A stretch of 5,589 bases of DNA from VAZQ01 sp040510075 (GTDB lineage: Bacteria; Pseudomonadota; Alphaproteobacteria; Rhizobiales; Xanthobacteraceae), in the NCBI GenBank assembly GCA_040510075.1, contig JBEVJT010000295.1, positions 1-5,589 of the forward strand, written 5' to 3'. Below, one piece after another: positions 1 to 5,217 of this stretch. Numbering within the stretch: the stretch's first letter is position 1; each line of letters opens with the position of its first letter. Below the pieces are notes generated by a model that saw only the letters and a program-made list of their open reading frames with translations, did not search any database and was not told the DNA's origin. The position numbers and the translations under genes are program-made.

Positions 1-507
1 GCCGTCGCCGAACTCAGCGGCGAGGTGGCGCTCCGCAATCGCCATGCCCACGGCGTTCGAAAGCCCTTGTCCCAGCGGACCGGTGGTGGTCTCGATGCCG
101 GGCGAATGCTCCGGGTGACCGGGCGTGAGCGAGCCGAGCTGGCGGAAGCGCTTGATCTCGTCGATCGTCATCTGCTCGTAGCCGAGCAGATAAAGCAGCG
201 CATAGAGCAGCATGGAGCCGTGGCCGGCGGAGAGGACAAAACGATCGCGATCGGGCCAGGCAGGATCGGCCGCATCGAATTTCAGGAAGCGCGTGAACAA
301 TACGGTGGCAACATCGGCCATGCCCATGGGCAGCCCGGGATGTCCGGACTTCGCCTTTTCGACCGCATCCATCGCGAGCGCGCGTATGGCGTTCGCCATC
401 CGGTCGTGCTGCGCGCGCGCTATCGGCATGTGCGGCTCGGCACTGTTTTCGGCTGATCGGGTCATCGCCTCCGGGGCTGCAGCGAGAGGAGACTTGGGCT
501 TGTTCAT
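1..507 (-). CDS. tkt: Transketolase, N-terminal part (cut by the left edge)
   Basis: Transketolase is a thiamine-diphosphate enzyme that moves two-carbon ketol units between sugar phosphates in the cytoplasmic pentose phosphate pathway, and in the Calvin cycle where present. The 169 visible residues cover the start of the cofactor-binding PP domain. SGHPG carries His56, GHGSMLLY carries His96 and TPGHPE carries His131; these match E. coli His26, His66 and His100. The family motif GPLGQG lies at 143-148. The frame is open to the edge, so about three quarters of the protein is missing. The start is uncertain. The outermost ATG (507) gives about 30 residues more than E. coli transketolase has before SGHPG. 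Met27 (ATG ending at base 429), which begins MPIARAQHDRMANAIR, fits relatives better. Met15 (base 465) has GGAGG only two bases upstream, too close for a good ribosome site. The gene is transcribed away from all the others. The family call is firm. Confidence 0.96.
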   Translation of the reverse strand, partial: MNKPKSPLAAAPEAMTRSAENSAEPHMPIARAQHDRMANAIRALAMDAVEKAKSGHPGLPMGMADVATVLFTRFLKFDAADPAWPDRDRFVLSAGHGSMLLYALLYLLGYEQMTIDEIKRFRQLGSLTPGHPEHSPGIETTTGPLGQGLSNAVGMAIAERHLAAEFGDG

Positions 508-792
508 GCTTGTCGCACTCGCGTTCTTGCCGGCTGCAACGCTTGGCTGAGAACCGCGTAATGCGGAGGCCGGCGGCGGGGCTGTTGGGCTCTAGCATGC
601 GGGCATGCCGAATAAAACAACGGGCGATACGCGGGCGTGTTCGCCATGCACAGGCACGTCCCACGCTTTTCGCGAGCCGTTGACGAGCATTCGCCAAATA
701 ACGTAAGGGTCTCGTCATAAGCAACTGCCATTGCAAGATATTTGGCAGTCTCTTTCCCTCTCCTGCGGCTGGCCTGAGCGGGGCGAGCGACC
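508..792. other. Divergent intergenic region between tkt and the DUF4164 gene
   Basis: This gap of about 285 bases (about 363 if tkt starts at 429) must hold the promoters for both divergent genes. A TTGACG at 680-685 on the plus strand resembles a -35 box, but no convincing -10 follows at 16-18 bases. No good sigma-70 pair was found on the minus strand. Two structures stand out: GCATGC-GG-GCATGC at 595-608, and an inverted repeat at 724-749 listed separately. ORFs crossing the gap show no family resemblance and look like GC-rich noise. No RNA gene was recognised. Confidence 0.6.
724..749. promoter_or_regulatory. Inverted repeat, possible operator in the tkt/DUF4164 divergent region
   Basis: ACTGCCA (724-730) and TGGCAGT (743-749) are perfect 7-base inverted arms around a 12-base AT-richer centre. 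No T-run follows on either strand, so a terminator is unlikely. The site lies 43 bases before the DUF4164 start and over 200 bases before tkt, as an operator for a dimeric regulator might. The regulator is unknown. The match to a LysR-type (CbbR-like) site is too loose to claim. Confidence 0.3.
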
Positions 793-1074
793 ATGTCGGA
801 TTCAGCCGCCATCGATGCTGCCAACAAGCGGCTTGCGCTCGCGCTCGATGCGCTTGCGGCGGCCGTCGAACGCAGAGGCGAGGCGGATCGGCAATCGTCA
901 AGCCTCTCGGTTCAGCTGCATGCGCTCGGCGCCGATCGTGCGCGGCTCGCAAGCGAACTCGATGCCGCCGTCGCCCGCGCGCAAGCCTTGGACCACGTGA
1001 ACCGCGAAGTTGCCAAACGGATCGATACCGTGCTCGGGTCCATTCGCTCGCTGCTTGACGCAGGGGGCAGCTGA
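793..1074 (+). CDS. DUF4164 family coiled-coil protein
   Basis: This is a 93-residue cytoplasmic protein with no signal peptide or membrane segment. Almost the whole chain (about residues 5-90) is Ala/Leu/Arg/Glu-rich and reads as a long helix with a heptad-like hydrophobic pattern, so a coiled coil is likely. There is no catalytic motif and no proline. Size, composition and position just upstream of zapA fit DUF4164, a family of unknown function known mainly from Rhizobiales. It ends 22 bases before zapA on the same strand, so the two are probably co-transcribed. ZapA is itself a small helical protein, so a role as a division-associated partner is a reasonable inference but is not shown. The ATG at 793 follows a G-rich stretch (GGGGCGAG) that could be a weak ribosome site. 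Confidence 0.8.
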   Translation: MSDSAAIDAANKRLALALDALAAAVERRGEADRQSSSLSVQLHALGADRARLASELDAAVARAQALDHVNREVAKRIDTVLGSIRSLLDAGGS

Positions 1075-1096
1075 GCTTCGGGGTATCAGAAACCGC

Positions 1097-1483
1097 ATGC
1101 CGCAGGTCAATGTCACTATCAATGGACGCCAGTTCCGCATGGCTTGCGAGGACGGCGAGGAGATGCGACTCGCGCGCCTTGCTGAGAATCTCGACCAGCG
1201 CATTGCGCGACTGCGCACGCGATTCGGTGAAATTGGCGACACACGGCTGACCGTCATGGCCGCGCTCACAGTTGCGGACGAGCTGGCGGAGACCAAGGAG
1301 AAGTTGCAGGCGGCCGAATCCGAATTGGCCGGCCTGAAAGGGGCTGATGCGGCAACCAGCGACCGGAACAGGATCAGTCAGGCGGCTGCCGCTGCCGCGC
1401 TGAATGCGGCCGCCGAGCGCATCGAGGCGCTCACGAGACGGCTCAATCAGACCATTGGCGACCCGGCAGTGCCCATAGGGTGA
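1097..1483 (+). CDS. zapA: Cell division protein ZapA
   Basis: ZapA binds FtsZ and promotes bundling and stability of the Z-ring at mid-cell. The 128-residue protein opens with the typical beta strand (VNVTINGRQFRMACEDGEE, about residues 4-22). The conserved N-terminal domain follows (RLARLAENLDQRIARLR, then TRLTVMAALTVADELAETKEKL at about 49-70), and a C-terminal helix rich in Ala, Glu and Leu (about 91-118) forms the dimerising coiled coil. The frame is open upstream from 1010, but ATG 1097 is chosen because the family begins directly with the V-x-V-x-I-x-G-R strand. The longer start would also overlap the DUF4164 gene by 65 bases. The ribosome site is weak. The 6S RNA gene begins about 48 bases after the stop. 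Confidence 0.93.
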   Translation: MPQVNVTINGRQFRMACEDGEEMRLARLAENLDQRIARLRTRFGEIGDTRLTVMAALTVADELAETKEKLQAAESELAGLKGADAATSDRNRISQAAAAAALNAAAERIEALTRRLNQTIGDPAVPIG

Positions 1484-1509
1484 GTCACGGGGTCAGTAGC
1501 ACCACCGTC

Positions 1510-1528
1510 GGCAATGCATTACATTGCC
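1510..1528. promoter_or_regulatory. Perfect dyad overlapping the presumed 6S RNA promoter
   Basis: GGCAATG (1510-1516), a 5-base spacer CATTA, and CATTGCC (1522-1528) form a perfect 7-base inverted repeat. TACATT at 1520-1525 resembles a -10 box and lies six bases before the expected 5' end of 6S RNA (about 1531). The hexamer at the -35 position (TAGCAC, about 1497-1502) is poor. The dyad is followed by AAAGCGGGG rather than a T-run, so it is not a normal intrinsic terminator for zapA. It could be an operator over the 6S promoter, or chance. Confidence 0.35.
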
Positions 1529-1530
1529 AA

Positions 1531-1690
1531 AGCGGGGCTGCGAGGTGCGTCAGGAGACATATCCCCGGGGCCTTATCGATCCTAAAGGGAGCTGTCCCTG
1601 ACCGGGCTCGTGGGCTCGGACATATGGCGCCCACCTACTTTCGTAGGGAACCCGGGATCGACGCTCCGACGGCCGTTGCGGCTCCGCGCT
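1531..1690 (+). ncRNA. ssrS: 6S RNA (alphaproteobacterial type)
   Basis: 6S RNA mimics an open promoter and binds the housekeeping RNA polymerase holoenzyme, lowering transcription in stationary phase. The segment carries stretches I recognise from alphaproteobacterial 6S RNAs: GGGGCTGCGAGGTGCG near the 5' end, ATCCCCGGGGCCTTA, GGGAGCTGTCCCTGACCGGG, CTCGTGGGCTCGGAC, and GGCGCCCACCTACTTTCG followed by TAGG. The ends pair (1531-1543 with about 1676-1690, with small mismatches), giving a 160-base molecule, normal for this group. Inner hairpins include AGGGA-GCTG-TCCCT (1586-1599) and CCTAC-TTTC-GTAGG (1634-1647). It sits between zapA and the 5-formyltetrahydrofolate cyclo-ligase gene, the same neighbour as ssrS-ygfA in gammaproteobacteria. 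Exact ends are inferred from pairing and may be off by several bases. Only 26 bases separate it from the next start codon, so processing from a longer transcript is possible. Confidence 0.92.
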
Positions 1691-1716
1691 CTTCCTTCAA
1701 CCTACGATCCTCCTGC

Positions 1717-2283
1717 ATGGACAAAGCCGAGATCCGCCGCGCAGCACTATCGACGCGCGACGCGATCCCGGCAAACATTCGCGCCGCCGCCGCGGAGACC
1801 ATCGCGGAACATTTCCTCCCCTTTGCGGTCTCGCCCGGCAACGTGGTCTCGGGCTTCATGCCGCTTAAAAGCGAGATCAATCCGTTGCCTTTGCTGCGCA
1901 GGCTGGCAGATGCAGGCGCAAGGCTTGCACTACCGGCAATAGCCGGACGCGGGCAGCCGCTGCGCATGCGCGCCTTTGCGTTTGGCGATCGCCTGATCGC
2001 GGGCGTCTGGAAAATCCGCGAGCCCGCACCCGAGGCGCCCGAAGTGTTTCCTGATATCGTTATCGTGCCGCTGCTCGCATTCGATCGCCGCGGCCATCGC
2101 GTGGGTTATGGCGCCGGTTATTTCGACCTCACCATCAACGCCCTGCGCACGCGCAAGAACGTGATCGCTGCCGGCATCGCCTTCGCCGCCCAGGAGATCG
2201 CAGCCGTGCCCAATACCGAGCACGACGCGCCGCTTGATCTCGTGCTGACCGAGCGCGAAGTCATCGACTGCCGGAACACGTAG
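1717..2283 (+). CDS. ygfA: 5-formyltetrahydrofolate cyclo-ligase (MTHFS)
   Basis: The enzyme uses ATP to convert 5-formyltetrahydrofolate to 5,10-methenyltetrahydrofolate in the cytoplasm, returning this side product to the one-carbon pool. The 188-residue product has the family layout: an N-terminal helix with basic residues (KAEIRRAALSTRDAIP, residues 3-18), FMPLKSEINPLPLL (47-60) for the folate/phosphate region, and the C-terminal signature FDRRGHRVGYGAGYFDLTI (122-140), the Gly-rich ATP/Mg loop. Length is typical. ATG 1717 is chosen because homology begins there; the same frame stays open back to a GTG at 1480, through the 6S RNA, but that stretch has no protein likeness. No Shine-Dalgarno is visible before the ATG (CCTACGATCCTCCTGC), so initiation may be weak or depend on transcript context. 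The next gene starts 3 bases after the stop. Confidence 0.94.
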   Translation: MDKAEIRRAALSTRDAIPANIRAAAAETIAEHFLPFAVSPGNVVSGFMPLKSEINPLPLLRRLADAGARLALPAIAGRGQPLRMRAFAFGDRLIAGVWKIREPAPEAPEVFPDIVIVPLLAFDRRGHRVGYGAGYFDLTINALRTRKNVIAAGIAFAAQEIAAVPNTEHDAPLDLVLTEREVIDCRNT

Positions 2284-2286
2284 CCG

Positions 2287-3108
2287 ATGCGCATTCTGTT
2301 CATCGGTGATGTCGTCGGGCGCAGCGGGCGCTCGGTCGTGCTGCAGAACCTGCCCCGGCTCAGGCGAGACTGGAGTTTGGACTTCGTCGTCGTCAACGGG
2401 GAAAATGCGGCCGGCGGTTTCGGCATCACGGAGGCGATCTATCACGAACTGCTGGACGCCGGCGCCGACGTGCTCACCGGAGGCAATCATTCCTGGGATC
2501 AGAAGGAGGCGCTCGTTTTTATCGAGCGTGCCCCAAGACTGTTGCGGCCCGTCAATTTTCCGCCCGGCACACCGGGGCGCGGCGTCGCATTGATCGAAAC
2601 ACGCAGCGGCGCGCGCGTGCTGGTGGTCAATGCCATGGGCCGCATCTTCATGGACCCGCTCGACGATCCCTTCGCTGCCCTGGAGCGCGAGCTTGCCGCG
2701 TGCGCGCTCAAACGCACCGCCGACGCCATCATCGTCGACATCCACGCCGAGGCGACGAGCGAGAAGCAGGCGATCGGCTATTTCTGTGACGGGCGCGCGA
2801 GCCTTGTCGTCGGCACGCACACGCATGTGCCGACCGCGGACCACCAGATCCTGCCCAGCGGAACCGGATATATCACCGATGTGGGGATGTGCGGCGATTA
2901 CGACTCGGTGATCGGCATGGATAAAAGCGAACCGTTGCATCGCTTTCTGCGCAAGATTGCGCGTACGCGGTTCGAGCCGGCGCTCGGTGAGGGCACGCTC
3001 TGCGCGGTTGCGGCGGAAACGGATGACGTGACGGGGCTGGTGCGGCACCTCGGGCCCGTGCGTCTCGGCGGCAGATTAGAGCAGGTTGTGCCTGCGTTCT
3101 GGAGCTGA
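2287..3108 (+). CDS. ymdB: YmdB/TIGR00282 family metallophosphoesterase
   Basis: This calcineurin-like two-metal phosphoesterase is related to Bacillus subtilis YmdB, which hydrolyses 2',3'-cyclic nucleotides and affects biofilm and motility decisions. The 273 residues contain every expected metal motif: GDVVG with Asp8, NGEN with Glu39 and Asn40, GGNHSWDQKE with Asn67 and His68, DIHAEATSEK with His153, and GTHTHVPTAD with His178 and His180. Residue numbers agree closely with B. subtilis YmdB. No signal peptide or membrane segment is seen, so it should be cytoplasmic. It starts 3 bases after the cyclo-ligase stop, with GGAA inside that gene's end about ten bases before the ATG, so the two are almost surely one operon. 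Its substrate in alphaproteobacteria is not known to me; cyclic-nucleotide phosphodiesterase activity is inferred from the family. Confidence 0.93.
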   Translation: MRILFIGDVVGRSGRSVVLQNLPRLRRDWSLDFVVVNGENAAGGFGITEAIYHELLDAGADVLTGGNHSWDQKEALVFIERAPRLLRPVNFPPGTPGRGVALIETRSGARVLVVNAMGRIFMDPLDDPFAALERELAACALKRTADAIIVDIHAEATSEKQAIGYFCDGRASLVVGTHTHVPTADHQILPSGTGYITDVGMCGDYDSVIGMDKSEPLHRFLRKIARTRFEPALGEGTLCAVAAETDDVTGLVRHLGPVRLGGRLEQVVPAFWS

Positions 3109-3172
3109 TCCGCTGGCCTGCGTGTGGATTTCGCCGCCCGACGATCTTAAAACTGTGCTGGGAAAAACTCGC

Positions 3173-3919
3173 ATGGCCGGCCACTCGCAGTTCAAGAACA
3201 TCATGCATCGTAAGGGCCGCCAGGACGCGGCCAAATCGCGCGTGTTCGGCAAGCTCGCGCGCGAGATCACGGTGTCTGCGCGCCTGGGCATGCCCGATCC
3301 CGCGGCCAACCCGCGCCTGCGCGCAGCCGTGCTCGCCGCGCGCGCCGAGAACATGCCCAAGGACAACATCGAGCGCGCCATCAAGAAGGCAGCGGGCGGC
3401 GAAGCGGAAACCTACGACGAGATTCGTTACGAGGGCTATGGCCCGGGCGGCGTCGCCGTTATCGTCGAAGCGCTGACCGATAACCGCAATCGCACCGCGG
3501 GCGAAATCCGCGCCACGTTCACCAAATCGGGCGGCAATCTCGCCGAGACCGGCGCCGTATCTTTCATGTTCGATCGCATGGGGCTGGTCGAATACGACGC
3601 GAAGGCTGCGACCGCCGATGCGATGCTGGAGGCTGCGATCGAAGCCGGCGCCGAGGATGTCGTGTCGAACGACAGCGGTCACGAGATCTACACGGCGCCC
3701 GATGCGTTGCGGGACGTGGCCAAGGCACTAGAGGCGAAATTCGGCGAGCCGCGGAAAGCGGCGCTGGTCTGGAAACCGCAGAATACGGTTTCGATCAATG
3801 ACGATCAGGGCGAAAAGCTCTTGCGCCTGTTGGAGACGCTCAACGAGCACGACGACGTGCAGAACGTCTTTGCCAATTTCGAGATGTCGGACGCCGTGCT
3901 GCAAAAGCTGAGCGCGTGA
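3173..3919 (+). CDS. yebC: YebC/PmpR family transcriptional regulator / translation factor
   Basis: This is a cytoplasmic protein of the YebC/PmpR/TACO1 family. Members have been reported as DNA-binding regulators (PmpR in Pseudomonas) and, for bacterial YebC and mitochondrial TACO1, as factors that help ribosomes translate difficult (proline-rich) sequences. The 248 residues match the usual length (E. coli about 246). The N terminus, MAGHSQFKNIMHRKGRQDAA, is the family signature; RAENMPKDNIERAIKKA (57-73) and YEGYGPGGVAVIVEALTDNRNRT (86-108) follow, then GGNLAETGAVSFMF (120-133) and the C-terminal DDVQNVFANF (227-236). The open frame begins at 3086, but ATG 3173 is chosen because the family starts with MAGHS and GGGAAAA lies just upstream. 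The 64-base gap after ymdB shows no terminator, so read-through is likely. It lies upstream of ruvC, a neighbourhood common in bacteria. Confidence 0.96.
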   Translation: MAGHSQFKNIMHRKGRQDAAKSRVFGKLAREITVSARLGMPDPAANPRLRAAVLAARAENMPKDNIERAIKKAAGGEAETYDEIRYEGYGPGGVAVIVEALTDNRNRTAGEIRATFTKSGGNLAETGAVSFMFDRMGLVEYDAKAATADAMLEAAIEAGAEDVVSNDSGHEIYTAPDALRDVAKALEAKFGEPRKAALVWKPQNTVSINDDQGEKLLRLLETLNEHDDVQNVFANFEMSDAVLQKLSA

Positions 3920-3957
3920 ACACTCCACGATGCCGCGCTTCGGCTGAAGGTGCCTTT

Positions 3958-3982
3958 CAACCTAGGGTTGCATAACTCAACC
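3958..3982. promoter_or_regulatory. Alternating inverted repeats in the yebC-ruvC gap
   Basis: CAACC (3958-3962), GGTTG (3966-3970) and CAACC (3978-3982) alternate with spacers TAG and CATAACT. The middle arm can pair with either neighbour, but a 3-base loop for the first pair and 5-base arms make both hairpins weak. No T-run follows, so a yebC terminator is not supported. The GGTTG-N7-CAACC half is not the alphaproteobacterial LexA box (a GTTC-N7-GTTC direct repeat). A further small dyad, GGCCT/AGGCC, lies at 4007-4026. The 164-base gap probably carries the ruvCA promoter, but no clear -35/-10 pair was found. Confidence 0.3.
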
Positions 3983-4083
3983 GCCGGCTCACGAGGTCTG
4001 TAAACTGGCCTGTTTCTTTCAAGGCCCCTCCGCCAGCCTCTTTTTCTAGGCGCTAATGCCCTCTGGGGCTATCAACGCTTTGC

Positions 4084-4590
4084 ATGCGCGGAGCGATTCG
4101 CATTCTCGGCATCGATCCCGGTCTTCGCCGCACCGGGTGGGGAGTCATCGCGGTTGCGGGAAATGCATTGAGCTACGTCGATTCCGGCTCGCTCATGACG
4201 GACGAACGGGAGCCATTGGCCGCGCGGTTGCTCGTCATCCACAACGGGCTGCGTGAGGTCGTCGACACACACGCGCCCCACGAAGCTGCGGTCGAAGCAA
4301 CCTTCGTCAACCGCGATGCAGCCGCAACGCTCAAGCTTGGGCAGGCGCGCGGCATTGCCATGCTGGTGCCGGCACTTGCCCGCATAGCAGTCGCCGAATA
4401 CGCGCCTAACCTGGTGAAGAAGACGATCGTCGGCACCGGGCACGGCGAGAAAGGGCAGGTCCGCATGATGATCGGGGTGCTGCTGCCCAGGGCCAACCCA
4501 CGCTCCGAGGATGCCGCGGATGCGCTCGCCATCGCCGTCTGCCACGCGCATCACCGCCAAAGCGCGCTCCTAAAACTGGCTGCCTCATGA
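4084..4590 (+). CDS. ruvC: Crossover junction endodeoxyribonuclease RuvC
   Basis: RuvC is the dimeric Mg-dependent nuclease that cuts Holliday junctions symmetrically at the end of recombinational repair, working on junctions held by RuvAB. The 168 residues have the RNase H-like fold's acidic residues: Asp11 in LGIDPGLRRTGWG, Glu71 in AAVEATFVN, and Asp143 and Asp146 in SEDAADALAIAVCHAH; these match E. coli Asp7, Glu66, Asp138 and Asp141. Phe74 corresponds to the junction-stacking Phe69, and TLKLGQARG (82-90) is highly conserved. Length is normal and all catalytic residues are present. No clear Shine-Dalgarno precedes the ATG. The stop overlaps the ruvA start (ATGA), implying translational coupling. 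No LexA-type SOS box was seen in the upstream gap. Confidence 0.97.
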   Translation: MRGAIRILGIDPGLRRTGWGVIAVAGNALSYVDSGSLMTDEREPLAARLLVIHNGLREVVDTHAPHEAAVEATFVNRDAAATLKLGQARGIAMLVPALARIAVAEYAPNLVKKTIVGTGHGEKGQVRMMIGVLLPRANPRSEDAADALAIAVCHAHHRQSALLKLAAS

Positions 4591-5204
4591 TCGGAAAGCT
4601 CAAGGGAATAATCGAAAGCTACGGGGAGGATTACATCATCCTCGATGTCAACGGCGTCGGCTACCTCGTGCATTGCTCCACGCGCACGCTGCAGGAGCTG
4701 CCGCGCGCCGGAGAGGGCGCCAGTCTGGCCATCGAAACCTATGTGCGCGAGGACCAGATCAAGCTGTTCGGCTTCCTCACCGAAGCCGAGCGCGAATGGT
4801 TCCGTTTACTCCAGACCGTGCAGGGGGTCGGCGCGAAAGTCGCGCTGGCGGTGCTCGGCACGCTTAAGCCCGGAGAGCTCGCCGCGGCCATTGCCATGCG
4901 CGATAAGGCCATGGTTGCACGCACACCGGGGGTGGGCCCGAAAGTTGCCGAGCGCATCGTCACGGAGCTCAAAGACCGCGCGCCCGCCTATGCGGACATC
5001 GACCCTGCCGTTGTTCGCCTCTCCGGCGCGATCGAGGAAAAGCGCGCGCCGCAGTCGGTGACGGACGCAGTTTCCGCTCTCGTCAACTTGGGCTACGGAC
5101 AGCCGCAGGCCGCCTCGGCAATCGCAGCGGCCACGCGCAATGCGGGAGAAGGTGCAGATGCGGCGCGATTGATCCGCCTCGGGCTCAAGGAACTCGCGAA
5201 ATGA
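4587..5204 (+). CDS. ruvA: Holliday junction branch migration protein RuvA
   Basis: RuvA tetramers bind the four-way junction and load the RuvB hexameric motor for branch migration. The 205-residue protein shows all three domains. The N-terminal OB fold (1 to about 64) begins MIGKLKGIIE and carries the acidic pin Glu55-Asp56 in YVREDQIKLFGF. Two helix-hairpin-helix motifs follow: LQTVQGVGAKVALAVLG (75-91) and TPGVGPKVAERIVTEL (113-128). After a linker (about 132-155), the C-terminal RuvB-binding domain (about 157-204) contains DAVSALVNLGY and ends in RLIRLGLKELAK. Length and motifs are normal. The start overlaps the ruvC stop by four bases. The usual partner ruvB is not next: a deaminase-like gene begins 13 bases after the stop. 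Confidence 0.97.
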   Translation: MIGKLKGIIESYGEDYIILDVNGVGYLVHCSTRTLQELPRAGEGASLAIETYVREDQIKLFGFLTEAEREWFRLLQTVQGVGAKVALAVLGTLKPGELAAAIAMRDKAMVARTPGVGPKVAERIVTELKDRAPAYADIDPAVVRLSGAIEEKRAPQSVTDAVSALVNLGYGQPQAASAIAAATRNAGEGADAARLIRLGLKELAK

Positions 5205-5217
5205 GAAATGCTCCCGC

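Noticed and set aside
14..952. Minus-strand open frame (312 codons) overlapping tkt, the intergenic gap and part of DUF4164
   Set aside because: It is out of frame with transketolase, whose catalytic motifs are read in another minus frame, and its Arg/Ala-rich product matches nothing recognised.
1480..1716. A 79-residue N-terminal extension of the cyclo-ligase from a GTG overlapping the zapA stop
   Set aside because: The stretch is explained by the 6S RNA gene, and protein homology begins at Met 1717. The absence of stops is likely chance in GC-rich sequence.
1930..3048. Long minus-strand open frame (372 codons) opposite the cyclo-ligase and YmdB genes
   Set aside because: It lies antisense to two genes with complete family motifs. 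Its translation is rich in Arg, His, Asp and Ala with no recognisable domain, as expected for the antisense of GC-rich coding DNA.
2873..3682. Minus-strand open frame (269 codons) opposite the ymdB end and yebC
   Set aside because: It is antisense to well-supported genes, and its composition (Arg/His/Gly rich) shows no family likeness.
4031..4056. Possible terminator around CGCC/GGCG with a CTTTTTCT stretch before ruvC
   Set aside because: The T-run falls in the loop rather than after the stem, and the stem is only four base pairs.
3920..4083. SOS (LexA) box upstream of ruvC
   Set aside because: No GTTC-N7-GTTC or GAAC-N7-GAAC pair is present in the gap.
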